Positions 23,901 through 34,611 of a stretch of 64,000 nucleotides of DNA are shown here, piece by piece. The first letter of the stretch is position 1. Each line of letters opens with the position of its first letter. The DNA lies in the NCBI RefSeq assembly GCF_905115235.1, contig NC_051854.1:21612001-21676000 (forward strand), in the 5' to 3' direction. The position numbers and the translations under genes were made by a program. The DNA is from Hermetia illucens. Taxonomy: Eukaryota > Arthropoda > Insecta > Diptera > Stratiomyidae. Under the pieces are notes generated by a model. The model was not told the DNA's origin. It made no database searches and saw only the letters and a program-made list of their open reading frames with translations.

Positions 23901-26089
23901 ATCTGAAACTATCAGACGACAAGATACACAATTTCGAGACGGTATCAAACCTGAGGAGGAATGAGTAAAAACTCTGAGGTAAGTAAAAACAAATATTTAT
24001 TGTCTTTATCTTGTGATTTAATCAATTGTGTGCCTCACTATCGTTATCAGTGAACACGGCCAAGTATTTCTTTTCTCTCTTTTGTCATTTCTTCCCCCCA
24101 TATAGATCCTCTAAATCCTGCTACTGCCTTTGCTTTAAAACTCCTGATTTCTCCTTTTCAACTGGCGATTAGCCGTGCATTACAAACGCCTAGTGCGTAT
24201 AGCCAAGTTGTCGGCTAGCTGCAGCTCTTTATTCAATCACTGCGTTTGAAATTTTGTTAAAGTCTATTGCGTATAAGTATGCGCGGTTGCATATTAAATT
24301 AGAAAGTGTTTAGTCGCGCGGCTAGATATCTAGGTGGCTAAACGCAGGTGCATGTAGCCCTAACAGGGGCTTTGAATATAGAAAAGAGCGTTTGGACAAG
24401 TGTCTTGGCGCATACTTTTTATTAAGTATTTTTTTAGCTCCCTTATCGTATTGTATTCTATACAGTATGTATAGGATAGGGGTTCTAAGACATCACTCGT
24501 CAGAAATCTTGGATGTATACCAAGAAAAAATCACTGAGGGAGAGCTTATTGATCAAAGCATTTTAAACATGACATAAAGAATGAGAATGAGAAAATTCAA
24601 AAAGTCCAACAGTAGCGAAATGTTTTTAATTCATGAGACAAAAAAGACATCAAGACAAGTAAAGAACCATATTGCATAGGGAAACCAATCCCAAACATGC
24701 TATCACATCAAAACAAGCAGAATTAGAAAATATTACCAGAAACTCTTCAACTCAAAGGGTACTAGTTAAATATTTATTAAGTTGCCAAGAATATTGGAAA
24801 ACCAGTTCAAAGGAAACTCCCTATAAGCTACTCATCCTTACTAAGTCCTCTGGTCGATATTGTCACAATAAATTAATCACAATACGCTCGTTTTATCCTT
24901 GCATATGGATACCAAGAAATAGCTCAAGAATGGGAAGTTATTCGTGTTCAACATTTACACACCATTCTCTTGGTGTATTACTTCGCGAATCCTACTCATC
25001 AAAATTTAAGTACGTTCTTCTACCAGTTTAACTAGAAACCCTCGTGTGTGTATATATAACTAACTGCAATGCTACGTATATTAAAGCTACCTGGCAGCGT
25101 TTGGTGCTTAAATCGATACTTAAATGAGCCGATTTTGCATGTTTTGAATTATTGATCTCAGACAATCGACCAAAGCCTATCACAAGATATTTCCCTCGAG
25201 AATAGGAAGGGGTTAGAACATTTGATAGGCATTAGATATGTTAATGAATGATAACGCGGCCTCCAGACTATTTCCGGATTAACTTGTTTTAATTACACAC
25301 CACAGTGACACTGCAAAAAGTGTGTGTGGAAATCGAATTTCCTACGTACTGACAAGTGCAATTGAAAAACTAATGAAAATTGTGCAAAAACGCCCTGCGT
25401 AGATGGTAAAAAATGCAGAAATTCAAGGACAAATGTTAATTAGAAACGAATCACGAAACCAGTTGTTCTGCGACGTGTTTCCTCATGCCAAATGGCATAC
25501 AGTGAACAACAAACCCAATTTTTGAGAACGAACAATCCCCCGCCAAGGGAATAACAAGACACAAAGCAAACACTTTAAATTGTTTAGGGACAAAGCCCGG
25601 GAAACAAGTACTTCCTGGAAGGGGCCAATTAAATTGAAACACAAACAAGAGGAAAGTGAAACCCAACATGCGTGCGTCATGACGAGATATGACAATTACA
25701 TGAAAAATTGAAGTTACCTTAGAGCAGCCAGGGGTGTAGGCGCCAGGAACACCAAAAATCAGGACCTTTTTGTTCGATGCAAGCTCCGCGACATTGATTT
25801 TGTTTGCCGGTGAGTCCTCAAAGAGTTCTGCACTGGGCAGTTTGTCTCCCACCTGCAAAACACATAAAATCATCAGAAGAGCACGATGACCATTCCCATC
25901 GCGAATTACATAATTCGCGATTTTCTCGCCACTCAATCAATACAATTCAGTCTCAAGTGAACCGAACAAGCTACTCACCTTAATTTGTGACATTACTCCT
26001 GTCGTTGAGATAGTCCTGGATGCGGATAGACGGCGAAAGGAGTTACGTGCGACTGCTGCGAGAACTGTCGAGCAAGCCAATGGTTGCAT
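17906..26089 (-). CDS. Prx5: peroxiredoxin-5 (three exons)
   Basis: Atypical two-cysteine peroxiredoxin that reduces hydrogen and organic peroxides in mitochondria, peroxisomes and cytosol. Exons, all on the minus strand: 26089-25979 (37 codons, Ser/Arg-rich N-terminus fitting a mitochondrial presequence), 25852-25718 (45 codons) and 18232-17906 (108 codons plus stop), 190 residues in total, as in Drosophila. Junctions are GTGAGT...TTGCAG and GTAACT...TCCAG, both in phase 0. The peroxidatic cysteine is Cys80 in PGAYTPGCSKTHLPGY and the resolving cysteine is Cys182 in GTGLSCSLADR. I chose the ATG at 26089; the open frame goes further upstream only without an ATG. Intron 1 is 126 bp, while intron 2 is 7485 bp and full of transposons. 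Tail to tail with REV7. Confidence 0.95.
18540..18800 (+). mobile_element. LINE RNase H fragment (in Prx5 intron 2)
   Basis: The frame reads KVSHLWVPSYKNKDGNGLTD, a decayed version of the RNase H end 'WVPGHxGIxGNExAD' found in LOA/I-type LINEs. It is followed by a Lys/Trp-rich segment like the one after RNase H. Short and old. Confidence 0.5.
18801..19539. other. Prx5 intron 2, no gene recognised
   Basis: Unrecognised intronic sequence with no clear repeat structure. Confidence 0.35.
19540..20150 (+). mobile_element. RTE-clade LINE fragments (5' region, endonuclease start, 3' tail)
   Basis: The 5' region is shared with 14648 (AGCCTCGGAAAAATACTAG, then a GTCGAGAAATGGGCAAGGGT block). Then comes an endonuclease piece DRFGDRLTKLTIISTDRMIH followed by VFTAYATQV. 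After an unrelated stretch, a 3' tail at 20035-20145 matches the end of the copy at 14640-16200 (GAAAGCCTCGCGATTGCATC and GGGACAAAGGCCGAAGAAAA). The RT is absent. Confidence 0.75.
20151..20929. other. Prx5 intron 2, no gene recognised
   Basis: Nothing recognised; probable old repeat sequence. Confidence 0.35.
20930..21190 (-). mobile_element. RTE-clade LINE fragment (RT)
   Basis: The minus strand reads, with shifts, LLVGVHQESAFPPLLSVLVM then TRGIQRPGSDY, matching the RTE box VGVHQGSALSPLLF and the following residues. It covers the stretch that is deleted from the copy at 14640-16200. Confidence 0.65.
21191..22069. other. Prx5 intron 2, no gene recognised
   Basis: Unrecognised sequence. Confidence 0.35.
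22070..22230 (+). mobile_element. LINE 3' fragment
   Basis: The frame GPDIRVRTNQKAKVVVDRSQ resembles the segment after RT in a LINE (family pattern: RWPDTIxNxELWxRTxQ). A homologous nucleotide stretch occurs at 59455-59560, so both are pieces of one repeat family. Confidence 0.45.
22480..23010 (+). mobile_element. mariner transposase fragment
   Basis: Shifted frames give VIIVEDSYCHDNDLETKRQS, CQWKLPGSP and VIFLFGIKGIISLEFIHQRR, the mariner pattern 'GDExW...DxETKxQSxQW...FFDxKGxVHxEFxP'. The second and third catalytic blocks are not recognisable. Older and shorter than the copy at 12400, and apparently a different family member. Confidence 0.6.
23023..24364. mobile_element. candidate non-autonomous DNA transposon with imperfect inverted ends
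   Basis: The left end (GTTAAGGCTCATACGCACTT from 23023) and the reverse complement of the right end (GTTAGGGCTACATGCACCTG from 24364) match over about 45 bp with some mismatches. A further inverted match to the left end lies inside the right end (about 24165-24220: GGCTATACGCACTAGGCG on the minus strand). The interior has no transposase frame. No target duplication was found, so the exact ends are uncertain. Confidence 0.5.
24365..25717. other. Prx5 intron 2, 5' part
   Basis: AT-rich intronic sequence up to the exon 2 donor at 25716-25717. Open frames at 24392-24577 and 24672-25031 have no recognised motif. Confidence 0.4.
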
Positions 26090-26194
26090 AGTAGAAAACA
26101 GAGGGTGGAAAAACAGCGACCGGAAGACCAAGGAACCTGTTCTCGGGAGCTTTTTGCTGTTTGCTTATTCACGAGTGGTTTGCCGACTAGCGCG

Positions 26195-26202
26195 TGACGT
26201 AA
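26195..26202. promoter_or_regulatory. CRE/ATF-like site upstream of Prx5
   Basis: TGACGTAA, 106 bp upstream of the Prx5 start codon, matches the CREB/ATF consensus. A short motif of this kind can occur by chance; its position in the proximal promoter is the only support. Confidence 0.3.
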
Positions 26203-26929
26203 CTAAGTGCAAAAAAATGCAGACAGAATAAAAGTAAATGTGCTCAAGCAAGTCTGGGTTTCTCTTCAAATAATTGATAAAAACTCGAACTCGGTTTCTG
26301 GCACTCGAGGAAACAACTCTCCGCTCACTTATCGTCCGTTGAATGACATTCTAATGAGCGAGATTTTTGACAAATGTGATGGGTGAGTAAGAGAGAAATA
26401 ATGGGACCGGCATGTAAGACGAAAAAAGAAGGAAGAACAACATTGAAATTATACGACCTTGCGGCCCCGGAAAAATTTTGATAAGAAATCTCGGGTTGCC
26501 ATTGGCCAACACTAGAAAATGGGACGACAAAATGTAAGTGGTTTTATTTGTCTTTTGCAATTATATAAGATCAAACATTCTTCAATCATCGGTGTACTTG
26601 CTAGTACATGGAAATAGTAGGTCTTACTGAACTGACCATACTGTCAGGCTGAAAACTCAGCAATATACCTTGAAGAAGAGTTTGATCAAGTTCACCTAAT
26701 GGAATGAACTGTGGTAGGATACAATAAGCTAACTGCAATATGGAGCATATGATCCAATCTTGCATAAAACATCCATATTCGTCTATTCAAAATAAATAGC
26801 ACATATTTTTTTCCTTCATTTTAAATGACCTATTATTAGACATCTTGGACAGAAAGTAGGCAAATTTTCCCTCTGGATCTTTCTCTGCTGACCATATTAA
26901 CCCAGTATAGATCCTTGTGAAGCAATGCG
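26203..26929. other. no gene recognised
   Basis: Region upstream of Prx5 without recognisable coding or repeat features. Confidence 0.35.
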
Positions 26930-27000
26930 CAGTTTAATTCACCTCTCCATCTACTCTTCATTGATTTCAAGAAAGCTTTCGACAGCGTCACCGAATCCGT
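26930..27000 (+). mobile_element. LINE RT fragment
   Basis: The frame reads LHLLFIDFKKAFDSVTES, the RT box 'FIDFxKAFDSV' that carries the first catalytic aspartate. Only about 70 bp are recognisable. Confidence 0.5.
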
Positions 27001-27124
27001 CGGGATTGCAGCGAACGGGCTGTAAGAATTGCAAGTGATAATCCAAGTTCTTCATCCAGCCGCCATCCATTGGAATATCTACTAGTTGTAATGACATAAT
27101 AGGATATGCCTTTCGATCCTGAGG

Positions 27125-27418
27125 GGCCGGAGACGACCAAGAGGGGAGAGCTATCCCAAAACCTAAAACAAAAGTTGGCGAGGTTGGTTGGTTTGCAGGT
27201 TTCCGACACGTGAAGACTTGTAACCCGACACGTAAGGAATCGAAGTGTTCAAAGGACCCCCCCCCTCATTTCCAAGTCTGGCTAGCTTAGAGTCAAGTAA
27301 ACGCGTGTCGACAGTTCGATGGAGCTTGAGTATTTGCGGACGAAAATTCATAGGCAATTTCACTAACTTTCTTTACTTTTTTAATTTTTATAGGGAGAGT
27401 TCTTGGTCGTCTCCGGCC
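27125..27418. repeat. 294-bp segment with perfect 18-bp inverted ends
   Basis: 27125-27142 (GGCCGGAGACGACCAAGA) is the exact reverse complement of 27401-27418. The identity stops sharply at both sides, as in a small MITE, but no target duplication is seen and there is no coding content. Confidence 0.5.
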
Positions 27419-27549
27419 ACACAGAATGACTTTTTTACCTCATCTCATTACATATTGTCCTCTCAATTCCAACCGCAATACAGTCTGTCTTGCCGTAACT
27501 CCGAAATGAAAAGAATAAGGAATTCCAGGAGAACGGATTGAGATTCCTA

Positions 27550-30290
27550 TGCAACACACCTGAGCAACAACATGCTCACCTTCAAGGAGGCGATGACATC
27601 AAGACCGAACTGTAACTAGGCACAGTGGTGGAAAACCTCAACACAGTTGTCATTGACGCATATGAGGTCAGCCGTTCGCTTAAAATAGTTGAGTCATAAG
27701 TGATGTACCATGGTGGAATAGGAACTTAGCCAAAATGAGAACAGAGTTACGAAAACTTTTCAACCGGGGACTGCCCGAGGTACAAAAATGCACTGACTGC
27801 GTATAGCAACATGATCAGGGAAGCAAAACGGAACAGCTTCAGGGAATTCTGTGAAGGGATCGAACAAACCACAGAAGCAACCAGGCTTTACAAAGCTGTA
27901 ACCAAAGACGGGGCAATATCGTCTGTTTGAAGAAGGAAGATGGGACATTTAACAAAAATGAGGAGGAGAGGGTCTACCTGCTTCTCATTTCCCGGGGTGC
28001 TACCCCACGGTGGCAGGCAGGGGAAGAAAAAAGAACTGGAAACTAGCACAAGAGGTAGCTCAGAAGCAAGGGTAAACGGGAACTTTCAAACCACTGAAAC
28101 CACTGAGTAGATGGCATTTTCATAGCACTAATCCAGAGAGGCCTAGAAAACATTTTAGAGTCTCTACTGTGGGCAGCAAGGGGTAGCATAGCCCTGGAAT
28201 ATATACCAAGGGCATGGAGACGGGCAAAAGTGGCCTTTATTCCGAAGCCGGTAAAAAGGATCCTTTTCACCCTAAATCTTTCAGATCAATTTGCCTAATA
28301 TCGTTCGTACTCAAAATGGTGGAGAAGGTCATATACAACTATGTTAAAATTAACCTTCTAAACCGTAATCCCCTACGTCAGTGTCAACACGCTTACCGAG
28401 CTGGACGATCAACTGAAACTCCTCTGTATCAGCTGACGGATGTACTACGGGATGCAATATAAACAAAACAAATAGCACTTTGTGGGTTTTTGGATATCGA
28501 AGGAGCATTCGACAACACATCGCACACAGAGATACAAGGTAGCCTGAGTGGGAGTGCGAGTGGGAAATACCCTGGCTTTCTGGATGGTCAAAATGCTAGA
28601 GAGTAGGCAAATAAAAGTACCCACAGGTAGAAATTCTATTGTCATGAATGCTACTCAAGGTTGTCCACAGGGTGAGTTATCATCGCCGCTTATGTGGAGT
28701 ATGGTAATGGACGACCTCCTAGAAGTGCTAACAAATACTGGAATACCGGTCCAGGTCTACGCGGACGACATTGTTTTCATCTGTAAATATGAGGATACCC
28801 TATGTGGTGGAATCCAAACTGGGCTAAGGGTTACTAGTACCTGGTGCAGGAAGGTGGGACTGCGTATCAATCCAGCCAAAACCACCATAGTACTGTTCAC
28901 TAGGAAACGTAAGCTTGAACATCTGAGAGCCATAAGGTTACATGATGCAGAGGTAAAACGAGAAACAGAGGTCAAATATTTGGGAATTACGCTAGACCAA
29001 AAATCAGTCTGGAAGTCGCATATCGGAAACACTTGTCGGAAAGCTACGAGGGCTTTGATACTTGCAGATCCATAGCAGGAAAAAAATGGTGCTGCAGCCC
29101 AAAGATACTACTTTCGATATACACTGCAATAGTAAGGCCAATGATTATTTATGGGACGGTAATCTGAACAGAGAGAACTGAACTCAACACACAGGCCAGA
29201 GAGTTACACAAACTCCACAGACTGGCTTGCGTATCAGTGGGGCAATGAGGACATGACCAATCGCATTCCCGAAGGTCTTTCTGGGATTGGCCCCTCTTCA
29301 TCTGCACATACAGATGCAGGCAAAGAGGGCAATATTCAGGAGGGTCGGGAGTGCTAATGAGGCGGGGAGCTGCCTAAATCGAAGGAAGATTGATACTCTT
29401 TCTAGGCGGTATCAAGAATTGTTGATACCAAGGGTTAACATGACAACAAGGTTTCACTTTGATAAGAAATTTGAAACACGTTGGAATAACAAGGCAAATT
29501 GGGAGAGCGTGGCTGTTACGTACGGCTTAAACCAGCAACTGATTACTTTTACACTGGCGAAATCCCTCACAGCAGAAGGAGCAGGTGCCGGTGTCATTGG
29601 TCCAAGGAAAATGTATTTGGAGCCAATGGGTAAGCACGCTAGCATATTCCACGTATATACCCCATAGACAGATGTGTCTCTTTAATCTCCAAAGGAACTA
29701 CGGGGGGGGGGCAGAATATTGCTATTCTCACCGACGGCCAAACAGCGATCAAGGCACTTGGGTCCAACCAGATCAACTCTACTCTAAACTAGTATGGGAG
29801 TGCCTTGAGAGACTGAATACGCTCGGCTCGTTCAAGAAGATTTGGACACTCTGAGTTCCAGGCCCTGTTGGGTTGGAAGACAATAAGGCAGCGGACAAAC
29901 TAGCCAAGAAGGGAGCAGGGATGCCTTTCAAGGTGCCAGAACCCTTCTGTTAAATCAGAAACGGGTTCATGGCTATGACTCTGAGAAATGAAGAGAAACG
30001 ATTGAGGAAACTATACTGGTTCGGCCTATCAAGGATGACGGGATCTCACCAAAAGAATCTCGGAATCCTAGTGGGAATTCTCACTGGTCATTTTCGGCTG
30101 AACTATCACCTAGGGAAGCTAGGGATATCTACGGACTAAGAAGGATAATAATATATACATTCAAAGCAGTGGAAGGCAATGAGAGCAATTCATAGGCTAT
30201 TTCGTTTAGATCTATGGGGAAAATGGACGTGCGAGGCACAGTGCATTGGAAGAATTATTGGAAAAATTGAATTCATGTGATGCTTCGCAC
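27550..30290 (+). mobile_element. LOA/Jockey-like LINE, copy A (EN-RT linker, RT, RNase H, 3' end)
   Basis: In order: linker (AKRNSFREFCEGIEQTTEAT, near 27830); RT with AFIPKPVKKDPFHPKSFRSI, QHAYRAGRSTETPLYQL, NATQGCPQGELSSPLMWSMV, VQVYADDIVFICK and VKYLGITLDQKS (28220-29070); RNase H (29560-29930) with GAGAGVIGPR and ILTDGQTAIKALGS; then LTGHFRLNYHLGKLGIS near 30090. The catalytic YADD box is intact near 28760. The endonuclease part is missing or unrecognisable, and several frameshifts and stops interrupt it. RNase H plus this motif set suggests the LOA group. Confidence 0.85.
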
Positions 30291-30570
30291 CCCATATATT
30301 TGTTTGGTAGAAGATATGAAATTATCCTCATCCGTAGGGAGAATCGAGACGAACCAGAAAAATAGGTGTCAGGATGCACTCAAGTCAAACAGAACAGTAT
30401 TTTGGAGAATGAGTATACCTCTCGAATAAAAACTAGAAGTGGATTTTTCCCTTGGAATAATAAGCAACGGCCTTTCAAGCTGTAGTGTATGGGCAGCAAC
30501 CTCAGTGATTGACGAGCGATTAAAAGCAGGCGAAACGCAATCTGCAAAATCAACTAAGAAGACTACTGAT
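30280..30570 (+). mobile_element. LINE fragment (between RT and RNase H)
   Basis: Shifted frames give YLFGRRYEIILIRRENRDEP and further on FQAVVYGQQ-like text. The same pair of motifs is seen at 42060-42480 on the minus strand (VFGRKYKVILKRRENWDDPE, then VFQAEVYAVLKAA), so this is a second LINE family beside copy A. Confidence 0.5.
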
Positions 30571-30789
30571 ACCTAAAAAGACCATCTCCAGATTGGTTAA
30601 TCCGTGCTAAAACTTTAAAGAAGTCTCCTAATTGAAGACTTTTGGCAAGGGCATTGGATGGACAACATAGAAGCAGCGCCATAGAAGGAAACCTTAACGT
30701 TCTGTAGATTTGTTATTGGAATATGAAGAACTACAAGCTTTATACGTTTTAAAACTCAACCATCATCTCGATCTGGGAGTGGAAAAGTA

Positions 30790-32109
30790 CAGGGTGCGGC
30801 AGCATAACTTCCTTTTTTAAAATGCGCGCCACCCAGTTAGTTGATGTCATAGCGGAGCGCTAGTGGTCTCGTTCAAGAGGAGATACTGTAAAGTTTTGTC
30901 GCCACACGGTTCAGTCGCCATCATGCGTTGGAATAGTGAGGAGCGTTCCTTTGCCGTTGATGTTTACTTTTCAAGCGGATGTTCGGTTATTGCAACACAG
31001 CGTGCTTTTCGGAATCGCTTTAATTTAGCCCCGTTGGCTCCCGTCCCAGACCGCAAATCAATTGTTACATGGGTCACTACATTCAGACAAACTGCAAGTG
31101 CGACAAAAGGAAGAACTGGAGTCCCTCGGCCCGCTAGATCACCTGAGAACATTGAAGCAGTGAGAGCGTCAATGTTGCGATCGCCACGGCGTTCTGCGCG
31201 CAAACACGCATCTGCCCTTGAACTATCTGATCGTTCTGTGAGAAGAATTCTTCGTGATGATCTTCATTTTCATCCCTATAAGATGGCGATAGTGCAGGAA
31301 CTTTCAGAACGTGACTTCAATTCTCGGATGAACGCGTGTGAGCTTCTTCTTGATGTCGTTCCCGAGGATGCTATTGTTTTTTTAGCGATGAAGCCCATTT
31401 TCATTTGTGTGGGTCGGTTAACAAACAAAACATGCGCTACTGGGCTGACACCAACCCTCGAGAATTGCATCAAAAGCCTTTGCATTCACCCAAAGTCACT
31501 GTGTGGTGTGCAATTTCCTCAGCTGGAATTATTGGTCCCTGGTTTTTTGAGGAAAATGAGGTTACAGTGACAGTGAATTCGGACCGGTATGTAAACATGC
31601 TACAGAATTTTTTTTTCCCACGGCTAGAAAATTTGGATTTGGGGGACACTTGGTTCCAACAAGACGGTGCAACAGCACACACTTCAGGAGAATCGATGGC
31701 TGTTTTGAGGGAACACTTTCCAGAGCGCCTTATCTCAATTAGAGGCGATTTGGAATGGCCGGCATGCTCTACCGATCTGTCCTCTTGTGATTTTTTTCTA
31801 TGGGGTCTTTTGAAATCCCGTGTTTATGTGAACCGTCCAAGAACCCTACAAGATTTGAAGACCAACATCCAAGAAGAAATTGCCAACAATGGCAATGCTA
31901 TGCTAACAAGAGTCATGACAAACGCCAGAAATCGGTTTACGCAATGTATGGAGAATGGGGGACGTCACCTAACAGATTTGATCTTCAAAACAATGTAAAT
32001 AAAAACTTTAGACATGTACCTACATTATAAAAAATGAGTAAATATTTTCCGATGCATACAATAGTTTTTATTGAGTTTTGAAAAAAGAAAGTTATGCTGC
32101 CGCACCCTG
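30790..32109 (+). mobile_element. mariner-superfamily transposon, DD41D class, nearly complete
   Basis: Complete Tc1/mariner-type element, 1320 bp, flanked by TA duplications (30788-30789, 32110-32111). Inverted ends: CAGGGTGCGGCAGCATAACT at 30790 and its reverse complement ending at 32109, extending to about 35 bp with few mismatches. The transposase starts at the ATG 30923 (MRWNSEERSFAVDVYF) and stops at 31998, about 358 codons. Catalytic aspartates: SDEAHFH (31387), WFQQDGATAHT (31663) and SSCDFFLWG (31789), with 41 residues between the last two. This DD41D spacing is known from rosa-type elements, not from classical DD34D mariners. One frameshift in or beside a run of seven T (31377-31383) separates the two halves. 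Confidence 0.93.
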
Positions 32110-32129
32110 TACTTCCTAATCGACAAGTA

Positions 32130-33960
32130 ATCTGGCCGGGCGCTAACCTCCAACATTGCTCCAAATAGACAAGCGCCCAGCAATATGATAACAGGGCTTT
32201 AACGATCTTTTGCTGCCAGCTGATAACTTCGAAGGCATACTTGAGCTGATAGATTTATTACGGATGCCATAGAAACAAAATAAATAAAAACATGGAAGGA
32301 GCGTTTGTAGGAAACACCCAGGCCTTCTGGATGGCCAGAGTGTTAGAGAGTAAGCGAATAGAAGTGCCGACATACACGAATTCTATTGTCATGAACACTA
32401 CCCAACTTTGTCCGCAAGGTGGGGTATTATCACCTATAATTTGGAGTATGGTAGTTGACGAACTCCTAGAAGAGTTAACAAACACCGGAATACAGATCCA
32501 GGGTTACGCTGATGATATTATTTTAATCTGTAGGGGCAAATATGAGGATCCAAACCGGACAGCGAATTATTAGTAACTGGTACAGGAAGGCGGGTGAAAC
32601 GAGAAACAGGTCAAATATTTGGAAATTACACTAGACCAGAAATTACTCTTGAAGACGTATGTCGGAAACCTACGAGGGCTTTGGTGTCTTGTAGGTCCAG
32701 CAGGGAAAATATGGGGTTGCACCCCGAAGAGACTTCTTCGAATATACACTGCGATAGTAAGGTCTATGACTACTTATGGGGCGGAAATTGGGGCAGAAAG
32801 AACTGAAGTCAGCACGACAGCCAGGGAGTTACACAAACTTCGAAGACTGGCTTGCGCGTGTGTGTATCATTGGGCCAATGGGGACATGCCCAAGGCCTGG
32901 AGGTTTTCCTAGGATTAACTCGTCTCTGCCTCTGCGTATACAAATACAGGCCAGGAGGGGCAATCTTCAGAATAGCCGGGAGTATCAGTGAGGCGGCCTA
33001 ATCGAAGGAAAATTGATATTCTTTCTAATCCCGAATTACTGATACCAATGGCAACGAGGTTTAATTTCCATAAGAAATTTCCAACACATTGAAGAAATAA
33101 GGCAAACTGAGAGTGCATAACACTGACGGATCCCTCACTGCAGAGTGATCGGCCTCCGGATTCATTGGTGCAAGGGAAACTTTCTTTAAATCGGTAGGTA
33201 AGCACACTAGCATATCCCAGGTAGAAATATACACAATAGACAAGTGTTCCTTCAAACTTCAAAGGAACTATAGGTGGCATTGCTATTCTGACCGACAACC
33301 AACCTGTGGTCAAGGCGCTTAGGTCCAAACAGGTTAACTCCAGATTGTTATAGGAATGCTTTAAGAAACTGAACACGTTCGGCTCACATAATAAGGTCGG
33401 GATACTCGGGGTTTCAGCAGATGTTAGGTTAAAAGACAAAAATGCAGCATATGAACTAGCCAGGAAGGGAGAAGGGACGCCTCTACACGGACCTGAACCC
33501 TTCTGTTAAATCGGAAACCAAAATCATAGCCATGAACATTGTAACGCTGAGGAAACTACACTTGGCAAACCTACTAGGAATGGAGAAGTTCAGGCTGCTT
33601 ATCGTCGGATACGAATCCAAGCGCTCGAAGGATTCTTTAAACCTCCCCGCAAAGAACATCTGGACTATAGTGGGAATACTCATTGGTCACTGCCTACAAA
33701 AATGCCACCTGGGGAAGCTAGGGATATCTAGGGGCATTGCCTATAGGTTCTTTGCTGAATGTGACGAAACTTCCATACACGTTCCGTTCTGGAATAGTAT
33801 CCGACCCTTTTGCAGGGGACACCAGGGAGAATACTTAATACCACATGTCAAATTGAAATATTTGGAACATCTTATGAATCTAATTCGCAATGCGAAAGTT
33901 CCGAATCGCTGATCATCCCAGACATGAAAGCTGAGAAATCATTTTCTATTGCACCAGCTC
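32130..33960 (+). mobile_element. LOA/Jockey-like LINE, copy B
   Basis: Same family as 27550-30290. RT boxes: LCPQGGVLSPIIWSMVVDEL, IQGYADDIILICRGKYED (YADD near 32505); then IYTAIVRSMTTYGAEIGAER, TTARELHKLRRLACACVYHW, an RNase H remnant near 33060-33420, and the C-terminal GILIGHCLQKCHLGKLGISR (33670-33735). It lies directly after the mariner insertion. Many frameshifts and small deletions. Confidence 0.8.
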
Positions 33961-34611
33961 CTTAAGCTTCCCAGAGTTGGCTGCACAGCCGAAGCAACCG
34001 AAGTCAAATAGAGTACTTCAACCAATTTTGACAGACTTTAAGGACGATAATTATCTATCAACCAATGGAAGTCACTAAAGCTGCATGGGCAAGATAACTG
34101 CGGAGAAGTATAAACGAATATGGAAATTATGTAATGATAAGACACCTTAATTGCGTATCAAGGACAACATATCCACACAAACTAATTTCAGCTCGATTCA
34201 GTCTTTAAATATATTCTTACTTCCCGTTTGGAATGATGTGCCTAAAATTAGAATTAGTTCGAAATGAAAATCTAAAACAACAAAAAATGGTCTACCTACC
34301 AGATGGCTTTGACCAAGTTATTAGCAATCGCACAACACACGCATTATTAGAGCAGAGATGTGTACATAAACAATAAACCAAGAATTTAATCAGACTCTCC
34401 AACTGATAAATTTCGTACGCAAAAGTTTCGAACCGACCTTTCAGCTTCTTCTCAGTGCACTGAACCGTTGTCATGAGCACAATCCTATTTCCACCAACTT
34501 CACATCATACACGCGAATGCAAGTTAGCTGTCAGTGCTTGTCATCGAATGGTAAACATCTTCTTCGTGGCGATTGCCGTTTCGCAGTTTTATTTAGTTTT
34601 TCCCGGTCACG
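33961..34611. other. upstream region of CBP20
   Basis: No gene recognised. It includes the promoter side of CBP20. The minus-strand frame 34292-34480 has no motif. Confidence 0.4.

Noticed and set aside
24392-25031. Two open frames in Prx5 intron 2 as a nested gene
   Set aside because: Low-complexity composition, no motif, no ATG context or poly(A) signal that would support a gene.
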